Numbered from the stretch's first letter, positions 1 through 9,366 are shown. The stretch is DNA of 64,000 bases from Terrabacter terrigena (GCF_042676085.1 NZ_JBHTKH010000005.1:62001-126000), one strand, 5' to 3'. Notes: generated from the sequence alone by a model not told the origin. Numbers and translations: made by a program.

Positions 1-621
1 GCCGCGGCGCAGGTACTCCTCGTTGACCGCGGTGATCTCGAGCTCGCCGCGCTTGCTCGGCGTCAGGCCTCGGGCGATGCCGACGACGTCGTTGTCGTAG
101 AAGTAGAGGCCCGGCACGGCGTAGCTCGACTTCGGGCGCTCCGGCTTCTCCTCGATGGAGACGGCGTGGCCGTCGCGGTCGAACTCCACCACGCCGTATG
201 CCGTGGGGTCGGCGACGCGGTAGGCGAAGATGTGCCCGCCCACGACGTCGTTGTGGTCGGCGAGGCGTGTGCCGAGGCCGGGACCGAAGAAGATGTTGTC
301 GCCGAGCACGAGCGCGACCCTGTCGGAGCCGATGAAGTCGGCGCCGAGGATGAACGCCTGGGCGAGTCCGTCGGGACTCGGCTGGACGGCATACGTGATC
401 GTCATGCCCCACTGCGAGCCGTCACGGAGCAGTCGGCGGAACTGGTCGGCGTCCTCTGCGGTGGTGATGACGAGGACCTCGCGGACGCCCGCCATCATCA
501 GGGTCGACAGCGGGTAGTACACCATCGGCTTGTCGTAGACGGGCATGAGCTGCTTGCTGATGCCGAGCGTGATCGGGTGCAGCCGGCTACCTGTGCCCCC
601 AGCGAGGACGATGCCCTTCAT
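1..621 (-). CDS. rmlA: Glucose-1-phosphate thymidylyltransferase RmlA (3' end beyond window)
   Basis: First enzyme of dTDP-rhamnose synthesis: it joins glucose-1-phosphate and dTTP to give dTDP-glucose in the cytoplasm. The first 207 residues are visible; the frame runs open to base 1, so the C-terminus lies outside. The ATG at 621 is followed by the nucleotidyltransferase signature LAGGTGSRLHPIT at residues 6-18. Later come KQLMPVYDKPMVYYPL, the GDNIFF metal/nucleotide motif and the IEEKP segment, all typical of RmlA. It lies 44 bases downstream of the Asp-box membrane protein on the same strand. RmlB and RmlD are further right on the other strand; no rmlC is seen in the window. Family assignment is secure. 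Confidence 0.95.
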   Translation of the reverse strand, partial: MKGIVLAGGTGSRLHPITLGISKQLMPVYDKPMVYYPLSTLMMAGVREVLVITTAEDADQFRRLLRDGSQWGMTITYAVQPSPDGLAQAFILGADFIGSDRVALVLGDNIFFGPGLGTRLADHNDVVGGHIFAYRVADPTAYGVVEFDRDGHAVSIEEKPERPKSSYAVPGLYFYDNDVVGIARGLTPSKRGELEITAVNEEYLRRG

Positions 622-665
622 GCTGCGCCAGCGTAGGCGGCCTGCGTGGACACGGGCGAGACCGC

Positions 666-1613
666 TCAGGCCGTCGCGCGCCAGGTGGAGAGGCCCGCAT
701 CGGCACGCCAGGTGGACCCGGCCACCGTGAGCCAGCCCGCCGACTCGACGACGCTGACCGAGACGCGCCCACCGGTGACGTCGGCATCGGTCTCGACGCA
801 GGCGACCTTCGACGCGGTGCGGCCCGCGAGGCGCGCGAGCTCGACGCCGCTGCACTGTGCGGTGAGGCGGGCCACGTAGGCGGTCGCGCCGCCCTTCTCG
901 GATCGGACGCTGAGCGCCAGGGCACCGTCGACCGCCGCCGCCTGGCTCCAGCGCGCGCCGCCGTCGGTCGAGCGCATCACCTGGCCTCCGGCACACAGCG
1001 CGAAGGCGCTCGACGCGCTCGCCCGGGCGAGGTCGACCACGGTCGCGTTGCCGCAGGGACGCGAGGCCGCCTGCTGCGGCGTGATGACCGTCTGGGGCGA
1101 GGCGCCGGCGGGCGCGCGCGACCAGCCGCCGTCGACAGCCCTGGGGCCTCGCCAGGTCACGCCGTCGTCATCCGTCGGGTACTCCCCCACGGCGCAGCCG
1201 GTGCGAGCAGCGACGACGAAGCCGCGGCCTTCTTCTCCGACGGGCTGCACACGGCCCAGGGCGCCGGTGGGTGCCTTGCGGGACACCCACGTCTTGCCGC
1301 CGTCCGTGGTCATCTGGATCGAGGCACCGCCGTCTGTGCAGGTCCCGAGCGTGGCACGCCACGCCCGGGTCGCGCTGGCCGCCACGACGACCTCGCTCAC
1401 GGGTTCGGCGGTTGACCGCCTGGTCGGCTCGGCCGTGGGCAGCTCCGTGCCGATCGAGGTGGCTGCTGCGCTCGTGGGAGGGGCGGCTCCGGCCGTGTCC
1501 GGTCGGAAGGCGAACGCCACGAGGAAGGCGTCGACGACGAGCAGGGCGAGCAGGCCCGCCAGGGCCAGTCGCCCTGCGGAGTTGTCCGACAGCCAGCGAA
1601 TCACGGTCGACAC
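666..1613 (-). CDS. Membrane-anchored Asp-box (BNR-like) protein
   Basis: Function unknown. The 315-residue protein has one N-terminal membrane segment (about residues 14-37, rich in Leu/Ala/Val), a Pro/Ala/Thr-rich linker, then an extracytoplasmic domain. That domain carries three Asp-box-like turns: TTDGGKTW (about 102-109), DDDGVTW (about 148-154) and STDGGARW (about 215-222). Such boxes mark beta-propeller blades in sialidase/YCF48-like folds, but three are too few for a full propeller unless other blades are degenerate. No sialidase catalytic residues are recognisable. It is on the same strand as rmlA and divergent from the tyrosine kinase gene, so a role at the cell surface near the polysaccharide is an inference from position only. 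Confidence 0.6.
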   Translation of the reverse strand: MSTVIRWLSDNSAGRLALAGLLALLVVDAFLVAFAFRPDTAGAAPPTSAAATSIGTELPTAEPTRRSTAEPVSEVVVAASATRAWRATLGTCTDGGASIQMTTDGGKTWVSRKAPTGALGRVQPVGEEGRGFVVAARTGCAVGEYPTDDDGVTWRGPRAVDGGWSRAPAGASPQTVITPQQAASRPCGNATVVDLARASASSAFALCAGGQVMRSTDGGARWSQAAAVDGALALSVRSEKGGATAYVARLTAQCSGVELARLAGRTASKVACVETDADVTGGRVSVSVVESAGWLTVAGSTWRADAGLSTWRATA

Positions 1614-1742
1614 TCTACGGACAGGCTGGACGAATGCAGCGCAACTGGGTGCCTCGGCATAGGATGCGCGGGAGGGGCCGTGTCGAAATGTCCGAAGTTC
1701 ATGCTCAACCGGCGGCCCGATCGACGATGAAAGACGGGGACT

Positions 1743-3272
1743 GTGGAGCTCCAGGACTACCTCAACGTGATCCGGAAGCGATGGATGATCATCGCAGCGG
1801 TCACGCTCGTGACCCTCGGTCTCGCAGCCGCCTACACCGCGCTGACACCGCGCACGTATGCCGCGACGACACAGTTCTTCGTGTCCACCTCGGGCGATGA
1901 CACGGCTTCATCGCTCGCCCAGGGCAACACGTTCACCCAGGCCCGGGTGAAGTCCTACTCGCAGCTGCTGGAGACGCCCAAGGTGCTGGGCCCGGTCATC
2001 AAGCAGCTGGGCCTCAACACGACTCCTGACAAGCTGGCCGACCAGGTGACGTCCACGATCCCGCTCGACACGGTGATCATCGACGTCAACGTGACCAGTG
2101 GCTCACCCGACAGCGCCCAGCGCATCGCGGCCGTCGTGGGCGACGTGTTCCCCCAGACGATCCAGGAGCTCGAGCGCAAGGGGCAGCAGGAGAGCCCCGT
2201 CAAGGTCACGCTCGTCAAGGAGGCTGCTGCAGACCCGACGCCGGTGAGCCCCAGACCCACTCGCAACCTGGGGCTGGGTCTCGTCCTCGGTCTGCTGCTC
2301 GGCTTCGGCGCGGCACTGCTGCGCGACGTGCTCGACAAGTCGGTGAAGTCCCAGCGCGACCTCGAGACCGTCACCGACCGCACCATCCTCGGCGGCATCG
2401 CGTTCGACACGGATGCGTCGACCCATCCCCTCATCGTCCAGGTCGACCCGCGCTCTCAGCGCGCCGAGGCCTTCCGGTCGCTGCGCACCAACCTCCAGTT
2501 CATCGACGTGGCCAACCCGCCGAAGTCGATCGTCGTCACGTCCTCGTTGCCCGGTGAGGGCAAGTCCACGACCACGGCCAACCTGGCGCTCAGTCTCGCC
2601 GAGACGGGCCTGAAGGTCGTCGTCATCGAGGGCGACCTGCGCCGGCCGCGCCTGCTCGACTACCTCGGCTTCGAGGGCTCCGTCGGCCTCACCGACGTCC
2701 TGGTGGGCCGGGTCGACGTGGATGATGTCCTGCAGCCGTTCGGCCGCACCGGTCTTCGCCTCTTGGGTGCCGGCCCCATCCCGCCCAACCCGAGCGAGCT
2801 GCTCGGCTCGGCGAACATGGAGCAGCTCGTCGCCGACCTCTCCGAGCGCTACGACTACGTCCTCATCGACGCTCCCCCGCTGCTGCCCGTGACCGATGCA
2901 GCCGTCCTGAGCACGATCGTCGACGGCGCCCTGGTGGTCGTCGGTGCCGGCGTGGCTCAGCGAGAGCACGTGCGGCGGGCCCTCGAGTCGCTCGAGGCGG
3001 TCAACGGCTCCTTGCTCGGCCTGATCCTCAACCGTGTCAAGGTCAAGGACATGGGCAGCGGCTACGGCACCTACGAGTACGACTACCGTCCCGAGAGCGA
3101 GCGCCAGCGCGCCAAGGACAAGGGTCCTCGTCGCCAGCGCCGACCCATCGCCGCCGACGACGAAGCTGCGCTCGTCGTGCCCCGCCCGTCGGTGAGCAGT
3201 GCACGGTCCAGCACCCCCGAGCCGCTGACTCAGGCGGCTCCGACTCAGTTCGACCGGCTCAGCGCCGGCTGA
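1743..3272 (+). CDS. Polysaccharide co-polymerase / BY-type tyrosine kinase (Wzz-Wzc fused)
   Basis: Controls chain length and export of the surface polysaccharide through cycles of tyrosine autophosphorylation. The 509-residue single-chain form joins a Wzz domain (membrane helices at about residues 14-36 and 178-198, with an extracytoplasmic loop between) to a cytoplasmic P-loop kinase. Walker A is LPGEGKSTTT (about 267-277), Walker A' is VVVIEGDLRRPRL (about 291-303) and Walker B is VLIDAPPLLPVTD (about 372-385). A tail cluster GYGTYEYDYRP (about 440-450) supplies four clustered tyrosines, the usual autophosphorylation site. The start is GTG at 1743, with a weak purine stretch before it. 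The cognate phosphatase gene is convergent, 60 bases away. Confidence 0.9.
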   Translation: MELQDYLNVIRKRWMIIAAVTLVTLGLAAAYTALTPRTYAATTQFFVSTSGDDTASSLAQGNTFTQARVKSYSQLLETPKVLGPVIKQLGLNTTPDKLADQVTSTIPLDTVIIDVNVTSGSPDSAQRIAAVVGDVFPQTIQELERKGQQESPVKVTLVKEAAADPTPVSPRPTRNLGLGLVLGLLLGFGAALLRDVLDKSVKSQRDLETVTDRTILGGIAFDTDASTHPLIVQVDPRSQRAEAFRSLRTNLQFIDVANPPKSIVVTSSLPGEGKSTTTANLALSLAETGLKVVVIEGDLRRPRLLDYLGFEGSVGLTDVLVGRVDVDDVLQPFGRTGLRLLGAGPIPPNPSELLGSANMEQLVADLSERYDYVLIDAPPLLPVTDAAVLSTIVDGALVVVGAGVAQREHVRRALESLEAVNGSLLGLILNRVKVKDMGSGYGTYEYDYRPESERQRAKDKGPRRQRRPIAADDEAALVVPRPSVSSARSSTPEPLTQAAPTQFDRLSAG

Positions 3273-3337
3273 GTCGCCGAGTCAGCTGCAGGGTCGAGCC
3301 GCCAGGCTGAGCGCTGCGCCGAGTCGGCTGGCTCAGC
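3258..3337. terminator. Possible bidirectional terminator between convergent genes
   Basis: Two inverted repeats occupy the junction of the kinase and phosphatase genes. CTCAGC (3258-3263) pairs with GCTGAG (3268-3273) over a 4-base loop and includes the kinase stop codon. GCTGAGC (3306-3312) pairs with GCTCAGC (3331-3337) and includes the phosphatase stop codon. No T-run follows, so this is only a plausible terminator. Confidence 0.35.
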
Positions 3338-3932
3338 GGCTCGCGCGAGCCGAGCCCGCGACGGCGCCGAGCGCCTGCACGATGGTGCCGAGGAACTCCT
3401 CGATGCGCTCGAAGGCGTCTGTGTGCGTCCGCGTGGATGCACCGTAGGGGTCGACGACGTCGATGACGTCGAGGTCCCTGGGTGCCACGGTGCCTCGCGC
3501 GGCGGCCGCCTCTGCCGCGACCTGTGGCAGCCATGGCTGTGCCGGGTTGATCGGTCGCCAGGTGGCCGAGGCACGACAGAGGTCGGCGAAGTCGCCGAGG
3601 GCGAAGGCTCGGCGCATGGCGGCGGGGTGCAGGCGTGAGACCTGTCCCCGATGGGCGCGGGTCATCGTCAGAACGAGCTCGGCAGAGCCGAGCATCTCCG
3701 TGGTGACGCTGCGCGCCCTGAAGCCGGTGACATCCGCGCCGCGCTGGCGCAGGAAGTCGCGGGTCTCGGTCTCGATGTCCGAGCCGACCACAGCTGCGGT
3801 GCCTGCGCTGGCGATCTCCACGCCGCCTGCCGGAAGGAGCTGGCGCAACCGGCGTTCGGCGTAGGGCGACCGGCAGATGTTGCCAGTGCACACGAACAAG
3901 ATGCCTCGGTGGTGAGGGGTGTCCCCGAGCAT
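3333..3932 (-). CDS. Low-molecular-weight protein-tyrosine phosphatase (Wzb-like)
   Basis: Dephosphorylates the tyrosine tail of the Wzc-type kinase and so resets polysaccharide assembly. The 199-residue protein carries the P-loop VCTGNICRS (catalytic Cys15, Arg21) and the general-acid loop DVVDPYGAS in its last third, both diagnostic for LMW-PTPs. It is a little longer than the usual 150-160 residues; the extra part lies in the middle and C-terminal half. It converges on the kinase gene. The 154-base leader upstream is AT-richer and contains a TAGGAT hexamer (minus strand of 3969-3974), a plausible -10 box with no convincing -35. A 7-base inverted repeat CGAGAAA/TTTCTCG lies at 4017-4047; its role is unclear. 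Confidence 0.9.
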   Translation of the reverse strand: MLGDTPHHRGILFVCTGNICRSPYAERRLRQLLPAGGVEIASAGTAAVVGSDIETETRDFLRQRGADVTGFRARSVTTEMLGSAELVLTMTRAHRGQVSRLHPAAMRRAFALGDFADLCRASATWRPINPAQPWLPQVAAEAAAARGTVAPRDLDVIDVVDPYGASTRTHTDAFERIEEFLGTIVQALGAVAGSARASR

Positions 3933-4086
3933 CGATTCCCCCTGGTCATCGGTATGGCGTACCGCTTGATCCTAAGTGCCCGAGTTGTGACGTTCCTGCG
4001 AATCCACGATCGGAGTCGAGAAACTTCAAGAAATCGTAAATTTCTCGGTTCTAGCATCCTTGTGAAGATGGGTCGGCCTGAGACGG

Positions 4087-5442
4087 TCACACGGACTGAC
4101 CGGCCCGGCGCCCCATACCTCGGTAGTCCCATCCCGCGTCAGTCCACCTCTGCGGGTCGAGCACGTTGCGACCGTCGATGACTCGAGGCATGGCCACGAG
4201 CGACTTGGCGTGGGACGGGTCGATCGCGACGTACTCCTTCCAGGCGGTGAGCAGCATGACGAGCTCCGCTCCGTCGAGGGCCTCGTCGGCCGAGTCGACG
4301 ATCTGCAGGTCCGGTCGCAGCGCGCGCACCGCGTGTGCGCCCGCCGGGTCGGTGGCCACGACGTTCGCGCCGCGCCCCCAGAGTCGCCCGGCGATGTCCA
4401 GCGCCGGGGAGTCCCGCACGTCGTCGCTGTCGGGCTTGAAGGTGAGCCCGAGCACCGCGACCTTGACCCCGACCAGTCGGCCGCCGGCCATGGTGCTGGC
4501 CAGCTCGACGGCGTGGTCGCGTCGACGCATGTTGATCGAGTCGACCTCCCGGAGGAAGGTGAGCGACTGGTCGACTCCGAGCTCGCCCGCGCGGGCCATG
4601 AAGGCACGAATGTCCTTGGGCAGGCAGCCGCCACCGAAGCCGATGCCGGCCTGCAGGAACTTGGGGCCGATCCGGTCGTCGTGTCCGATGGCCTCCGCCA
4701 GGCGTGACACGTCGGCGCCTGCGGCGTCGCAGAGCTCGGCCATCGAGTTGATGAACGAGATCTTCGTCGCGAGGAACGAGTTCGCCGCCACCTTGACGAG
4801 CTCGGCCGTCGGGTAGTTGACGAGCAGTCGTGGGATGCCGGCCTCGAGAATGGGGGCGTAGACCTCATCCAGTGCGGTGCGTGCGACCCCGCTCGCGACG
4901 CCGTCCTCCGGCAGGCCGTAGACGACCCGGTCGGGCGTGAGGGTGTCCTGCACGGCGAAACCCTCGCGCAGGAACTCGGGGTTCCACACGACGACGGCGT
5001 CCAGGCCCGCCTCCGCGACACGGTCTGCGATGGCCTGCGCGGTGCCGACGGGCACCGTCGACTTGCCGACGATCACGAGCGGCCCATCCGACTGGGGCCG
5101 GGCGTGCGTGAGGATGTCGTCGACGGCCGTCCAGACGTAGCTGAGGTCGGCTGCATAGCTGCCGCCACGCTGCGGGGTGCCGACGGCGATGAAGTGGACT
5201 CGAGCCTCGGCGATGGCCGCCTTGTCCGTCGTGAACGTCAGGTCTCCACTGTCGACGCCCTTGCGGAGCAGGGGCTCCAAGCCGGGCTCGTGGAACGACG
5301 GAACCCCGGCCGCGAGCTTGGCCACCTTCTCGGGGTCCACGTCGACGCCCACGACCTCATGGCCGAAGTCAGCCATGCAAGCGGCGTGCACCGCTCCGAG
5401 ATACCCGCAACCGATGACTGAGATCCTCACGCCCGGCAGCAT
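4087..5442 (-). CDS. ugd: UDP-glucose 6-dehydrogenase
   Basis: Oxidises UDP-glucose to UDP-glucuronate with two NAD+, feeding an acidic sugar to the polysaccharide. About 450 residues, the family norm. It has an N-terminal Rossmann motif ISVIGCGYLGAVHA, a central helix domain and the catalytic-cysteine loop GFGGGCLPKD. The C-terminal UDP-binding domain contains VAVLGLTFKPDSDDVRDSPAL. The ATG at 5442 gives a five-residue extension; GTG at 5430 would start directly at the Rossmann strand, as most homologues do. Neither has a clear ribosome-binding site, so the start is open. It is divergent from rmlB with only about 60 bases between. Confidence 0.93.
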   Translation of the reverse strand: MLPGVRISVIGCGYLGAVHAACMADFGHEVVGVDVDPEKVAKLAAGVPSFHEPGLEPLLRKGVDSGDLTFTTDKAAIAEARVHFIAVGTPQRGGSYAADLSYVWTAVDDILTHARPQSDGPLVIVGKSTVPVGTAQAIADRVAEAGLDAVVVWNPEFLREGFAVQDTLTPDRVVYGLPEDGVASGVARTALDEVYAPILEAGIPRLLVNYPTAELVKVAANSFLATKISFINSMAELCDAAGADVSRLAEAIGHDDRIGPKFLQAGIGFGGGCLPKDIRAFMARAGELGVDQSLTFLREVDSINMRRRDHAVELASTMAGGRLVGVKVAVLGLTFKPDSDDVRDSPALDIAGRLWGRGANVVATDPAGAHAVRALRPDLQIVDSADEALDGAELVMLLTAWKEYVAIDPSHAKSLVAMPRVIDGRNVLDPQRWTDAGWDYRGMGRRAGQSV

Positions 5443-5501
5443 AGCGAGGGCCGTGTCGCTGCCCGCCTGCCAAGCAACGAACCATTCGTTAGCCTCGCAC
5501 C

Positions 5502-6515
5502 ATGCGCGTGCTCGTCACCGGCGCCGCCGGGTTCATCGGCTCGAACTTCGTGCTGCGCGCCCGTGCAACCCGGCCAAACTGGAGCGTCACGGCACTCGAC
5601 GCGATGACGTACGCCGCCAACCGCCAGTCCCTGGCCCCCGTCCTCTCCGACCTCGGCGGTGACGGCTCGGTGGCGCTCGTCGAGGGCTCGGTCGCCGACG
5701 CACCCCTCGTCGACCAGCTCGTGGCTGACCATGACGTCGTCGTCCACTTCGCCGCCGAGTCGCACAACGACAACAGCCTTGACAGCCCCTGGCCCTTCGT
5801 CGAGAGCAACGTCGTCGGCACCTTCACGCTGCTCGAAGCGATCCGCCGTCACGGCAAGAGGCTGCACCACATCTCCACCGACGAGGTCTACGGGGACCTC
5901 AAGCTCGACGACCACGAGCGTTTCACCGAGACCACCCCGGTCAACCCGTCCAGCCCGTACTCCGCGACGAAGGCGGGGGCCGACCTGCTCGTGCGCGCCT
6001 GGATCCGGTCGTTCGGCATCCGCGCCACGGTGAGCAACTGCTCGAACAACTACGGCCCTAGGCAGCACGTCGAGAAGTTCATCCCGCGCCAGATCACCAA
6101 CATCCTCGGCGGCGTTCGGCCCAAGGTCTATGGGTCCGGCCTCAACGTGCGCGACTGGATCCATGTCGACGACCACAACGACGCCGTGATCGCGATCCTC
6201 GAGCAGGGCCGACTCGGCGAGACCTACCTCATCGGCGCCGACGGTGAGCACAACAATCTCGAGATCGTCGCCATGCTGCTGCAGCTGACCGGTCGGCCCG
6301 GGGACTGGTTCGAACACGTCGGCGACCGACCGGGCCACGACCTGCGGTACGCCATCGACGCGACGAAGCTGCGTCTCGAGACCGACTGGCGGCCGCACTA
6401 CGGCGACATCCGCGCAGGGCTGGCGGCCACGGTGGAGTGGTACCGCGACAACGAGGACTGGTGGGCGTCCGCCAAGCTCGAGACCGAGCGCACCTACTCG
6501 CGCCTTGGCCGATGA
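5502..6515 (+). CDS. rmlB: dTDP-glucose 4,6-dehydratase
   Basis: Second step of dTDP-rhamnose synthesis, converting dTDP-glucose to dTDP-4-keto-6-deoxyglucose with bound NAD+. The 337-residue extended SDR has VTGAAGFIGSNF at the N-terminus, the dehydratase triad segment STDEVYG (Asp and Glu about 127-128) and Tyr153-x3-Lys157 in YSATKAG. NCSNNYGP follows. It is the first gene of a plus-strand operon. Its TGA overlaps the ATG of rmlD (ATGA at 6512-6515), implying coupled translation. Confidence 0.96.
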   Translation: MRVLVTGAAGFIGSNFVLRARATRPNWSVTALDAMTYAANRQSLAPVLSDLGGDGSVALVEGSVADAPLVDQLVADHDVVVHFAAESHNDNSLDSPWPFVESNVVGTFTLLEAIRRHGKRLHHISTDEVYGDLKLDDHERFTETTPVNPSSPYSATKAGADLLVRAWIRSFGIRATVSNCSNNYGPRQHVEKFIPRQITNILGGVRPKVYGSGLNVRDWIHVDDHNDAVIAILEQGRLGETYLIGADGEHNNLEIVAMLLQLTGRPGDWFEHVGDRPGHDLRYAIDATKLRLETDWRPHYGDIRAGLAATVEWYRDNEDWWASAKLETERTYSRLGR

Positions 6516-7366
6516 GCGACGTCGGCGCCGGGCGCGCACTCGTGACCGGGGCCAGCGGCATGCTCGCGCACGACCTCGTGCCGACGCTTCGCCGCGCCGG
6601 CTGGGTCGTCACCGCGCTGGGGCGACCCGACCTCGACGTCACCGATCCCGCTGAGTGCCTCGCGGCCGCCGAGGGTCATGACCTCGTCGTCAACACGGCG
6701 GCCTACACCGCGGTGGACGCCGCCGAGACCGACGAGGCTGCGGCCTTCGCCGTGAACGCCGTGGGAGCTGCCAACGTGGCACGGGCCTGCTCCCGAGCCG
6801 GGGCCCGCCTCGTGCACATCTCGACCGACTACGTCTTCGACGGCACGGCCGCCGAGCCGTATGCCGTCGACCACCCGGTCGCCCCGCGATCCGCCTATGG
6901 GCGCACCAAGGCGGCCGGCGAGTGGGCCGTCCGGGCGCTCTGCCCCACGTCGTGGGTGGTGCGCACCGCTTGGCTCTACGGTGCGGGCGGCCCCAACTTC
7001 GTCTCCTCGATGCTGCGGCTGGCCGACGAGCGCGAGACCGTTTCGGTCGTTGACGACCAGGTGGGCCAGCCGACATGGACTGTGGACCTCGCTGACCTCA
7101 TCGTGCGCCTCGTCGAGGCCGACGCGCCCTACGGCATCCATCACGGCACCTCAGGCGGCCAGACAACCTGGTGCGGGTTCGCGCGAGCCGTCTTCCAACA
7201 GAACGGGCTCGACCCCGGTCGGATACGTCCGACAACGACCGAGGCCTATCCGCGACCGGCGCCCCGCCCTGCGTGGAGTGTCTTGGCCCATGACTCCCTG
7301 CGCGCGGCGGGGGTTGCTCCGATCGGCGACTGGCGCAGGTCCGTTACAGCCCTCATGGAACAGTGA
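6512..7366 (+). CDS. rmlD: dTDP-4-dehydrorhamnose reductase
   Basis: Last step of dTDP-L-rhamnose synthesis (NADPH-dependent C4 reduction). 284 residues from the ATG at 6512, chosen because it overlaps the rmlB stop. Motifs include VTGASGMLAHDL (cofactor loop), NTAAYTAVDAAE, ISTDYVFDG, and Tyr129-x3-Lys133 in AYGRTKAAGE. It is a stand-alone RmlD, not fused to RmlC; the 3,5-epimerase rmlC must lie outside this window or be encoded elsewhere. A 62-base gap follows, with a TACAAT hexamer at 7389-7394 that could serve as a -10 box for the next gene. Confidence 0.94.
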   Translation: MSDVGAGRALVTGASGMLAHDLVPTLRRAGWVVTALGRPDLDVTDPAECLAAAEGHDLVVNTAAYTAVDAAETDEAAAFAVNAVGAANVARACSRAGARLVHISTDYVFDGTAAEPYAVDHPVAPRSAYGRTKAAGEWAVRALCPTSWVVRTAWLYGAGGPNFVSSMLRLADERETVSVVDDQVGQPTWTVDLADLIVRLVEADAPYGIHHGTSGGQTTWCGFARAVFQQNGLDPGRIRPTTTEAYPRPAPRPAWSVLAHDSLRAAGVAPIGDWRRSVTALMEQ

Positions 7367-7428
7367 CGGACCCATCACGGCTGGCCTTTACAATCGTCGT
7401 GTCCGTTCCCTGCTGTTCTGAGGTTTTG

Positions 7429-8043
7429 ATGCCTGTTCATCCCAGCGCCGATGTTGATGACACCGCTGAGATCGGGGACGGTTCGTCCGTCTGGCACCTG
7501 GCGCAAGTGCGCGAGAACGCCCGTCTCGGCGAGAACTGCGTCATCGGACGCGGCGCGTACGTCGGGTCAGGCGTGACGATGGGCGACAACTGCAAGATCC
7601 AGAACTATGCGCTCGTCTACGAGCCGGCGGTGCTCGAGGCGGGCGTCTTCGTAGGCCCTGCGGTGGTCTTCACGAACGACCACTATCCGCGCGCCGTGCT
7701 GCCCGACGGGTCGCTCAAGTCAGGGCACGACTGGGAGCCGGTTGGCGTGACCGTCCGGGAGGGTGCCTCCGTGGGCGCTCGGTCTGTCTGCGTCGCCCCG
7801 GTCACCATCGGGCGCTGGGCGCTCGTCGCCGCCGGATCGGTGGTCACGCAGGACGTGCCTGACTTCGCGCTCGTCGCCGGTGTGCCAGCGCGTCGCCTTC
7901 GATGGGTGGGCAAGGCCGGCGTGCCCCTCGTGTCCGAAGGCGGCAGGTGGCGCTGTCCTCACACCGGCGATCACTACATCGAGACCAACGGCGTGCTCGC
8001 AGAAGACACCCAACGCACCACCACCGACGACAGCAGGGGATGA
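7429..8043 (+). CDS. UDP-3-amino-sugar N-acetyltransferase, WbpD/WlbB type
   Basis: Probably acetylates the 3-amino group of UDP-GlcNAc(3NH2)A from acetyl-CoA. The 204-residue left-handed beta-helix protein has hexapeptide repeats through about residues 5-150. The segments VWHLAQVRENARLGENCVIG and FTNDHYPRA are characteristic of the WbpD/WlbB group. The ATG at 7429 was chosen because it begins MPVHPSADV at the first helix coil. Its stop overlaps the ATG of the next gene (8040-8043). Its company (6-dehydrogenase, 3-dehydrogenase, aminotransferase and, on the other operon, the 2-epimerase) supports the diacetamido-uronate assignment. Substrate is inferred from context. Confidence 0.82.
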   Translation: MPVHPSADVDDTAEIGDGSSVWHLAQVRENARLGENCVIGRGAYVGSGVTMGDNCKIQNYALVYEPAVLEAGVFVGPAVVFTNDHYPRAVLPDGSLKSGHDWEPVGVTVREGASVGARSVCVAPVTIGRWALVAAGSVVTQDVPDFALVAGVPARRLRWVGKAGVPLVSEGGRWRCPHTGDHYIETNGVLAEDTQRTTTDDSRG

Positions 8044-9335
8044 ACGTGAAGATCACGGTAGTCGGGCTCGGCAAGATCGGCCTTCCACTGGCAGTGCAGT
8101 TCGCGTCTCGCGGCCACGACGTGCTGGGCGCCGACGTCAACGCCTCGACGGTGGCGACGATCAACGACGGTCGCGAGCCTTTCCCAGGTGAGGCCCACCT
8201 TCAGGAGAAGCTCGCCGAGGTGGTGGCGGCTGGACGACTTACCGCGACGACGGACACCAGCGCCGCGGTCGCCGACAGCGATGCCGTCGTCGTGGTCGTG
8301 CCGCTCTTCGTCGACGGCGACGGGATTCCGGACTTCGGGTGGATGGACTCGGCGACCCGCGACATCGCTGCCGGACTGCGCCCGGGCACGCTCGTTGCTT
8401 ACGAGACCACGCTGCCTGTCGGCACGACGCGTTCGCGGTGGAAGCCCATGCTCGAGGAAGGTTCCGGTCTCGTCGAAGGCGCTGACTTCCACCTCGTCTT
8501 CTCTCCCGAGCGGGTCTTGACCGGGCGCGTCTTCGAGGACCTCCGCAAGTACCCGAAGCTGATCGGTGGACTTTCGGAGGCCGGCGCCAAGGCGGCCCGC
8601 GACTTCTACGAGTCCGTGCTCGAGTTCGACGACCGGCCCGACCTCGCTCGGGGCAACGGCGTCTGGGACCTGGGCTCCGCGGAGGCGTCGGAGATGGCCA
8701 AGCTGGCCGAGACGACGTACCGGGACGTCAACATCGGCCTTGCCAACCAGTTCGGCGCCTTCGCGGCGAAAGCCGGTATCGACGTGTTCCAGGTCATCGA
8801 GGCCTCGAACTCTCAGCCGTACAGCCACATCCACCGTCCGGGCATTGCCGTCGGTGGTCACTGCATCCCGGTCTATCCCCGCCTCTACCTGTGGAACGAT
8901 CCCGACGCGACCGTCGTGCGTGCCGCCCGCGAGGCGAACGCAGCGATGCCTGCCTACACGGTCGGACTCGCCAAGGGAGCGCTAGGCGGGCTCGAGGGGG
9001 CCAGGGTAGTGGTGCTCGGCGCTAGCTACCGAGGGGGCGTCAAGGAGACCGCGTTCTCGGGGGTGTTCCCCACAGTCGAAGCGCTCATCGCCGAGGGCGC
9101 CGACGTCACGGTGCACGACCCCATGTACGACCGGGCCGAGCTTGCGGAGCTCGGCTTCACCGCGCACGAGCTGGGCACATCGGTGGACGTGGCGATTGTC
9201 CAGGCAGACCACGCCGAATACCGCGAGCTGACGGCCGCCGACCTGCCTTCAGCCAGGGTCATCGTTGACGGCCGCAACCTGCTGACCTCGGACGCCTTCC
9301 CCGACGCCACCGTGTTGACGGTCGGCAGGGCCTGA
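8040..9335 (+). CDS. Nucleotide-sugar 6-dehydrogenase, WbpA type (UDP-GlcNAc to UDP-GlcNAcA)
   Basis: A 431-residue UDP-hexosamine C6 dehydrogenase, distinct from the ugd gene at 4087-5442. It shows the N-terminal NAD motif ITVVGLGKIGLPLAVQFASR, then ETTLPVGTTR and FSPERVLTGRVF. The catalytic loop PGIAVGGHCIPVYP has its Cys in the GHCIP form typical of WbpA/WecC rather than GGCLPKD of Ugd. The ATG at 8040 overlaps the upstream stop, giving MNVKITVVG. It would provide the uronic acid for the 3-oxidation and transamination steps encoded just downstream. UDP-GlcNAc as substrate is inferred from the operon. Confidence 0.88.
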   Translation: MNVKITVVGLGKIGLPLAVQFASRGHDVLGADVNASTVATINDGREPFPGEAHLQEKLAEVVAAGRLTATTDTSAAVADSDAVVVVVPLFVDGDGIPDFGWMDSATRDIAAGLRPGTLVAYETTLPVGTTRSRWKPMLEEGSGLVEGADFHLVFSPERVLTGRVFEDLRKYPKLIGGLSEAGAKAARDFYESVLEFDDRPDLARGNGVWDLGSAEASEMAKLAETTYRDVNIGLANQFGAFAAKAGIDVFQVIEASNSQPYSHIHRPGIAVGGHCIPVYPRLYLWNDPDATVVRAAREANAAMPAYTVGLAKGALGGLEGARVVVLGASYRGGVKETAFSGVFPTVEALIAEGADVTVHDPMYDRAELAELGFTAHELGTSVDVAIVQADHAEYRELTAADLPSARVIVDGRNLLTSDAFPDATVLTVGRA

Positions 9336-9366
9336 AATTCCACCGTTTCTTCGACAGGGAGCACCA

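Noticed and set aside
4017..4047. Inverted repeat CGAGAAA/TTTCTCG as an operator or riboswitch
   Set aside because: Only seven bases with a 17-base loop in a locally AT-rich stretch; too weak to call.
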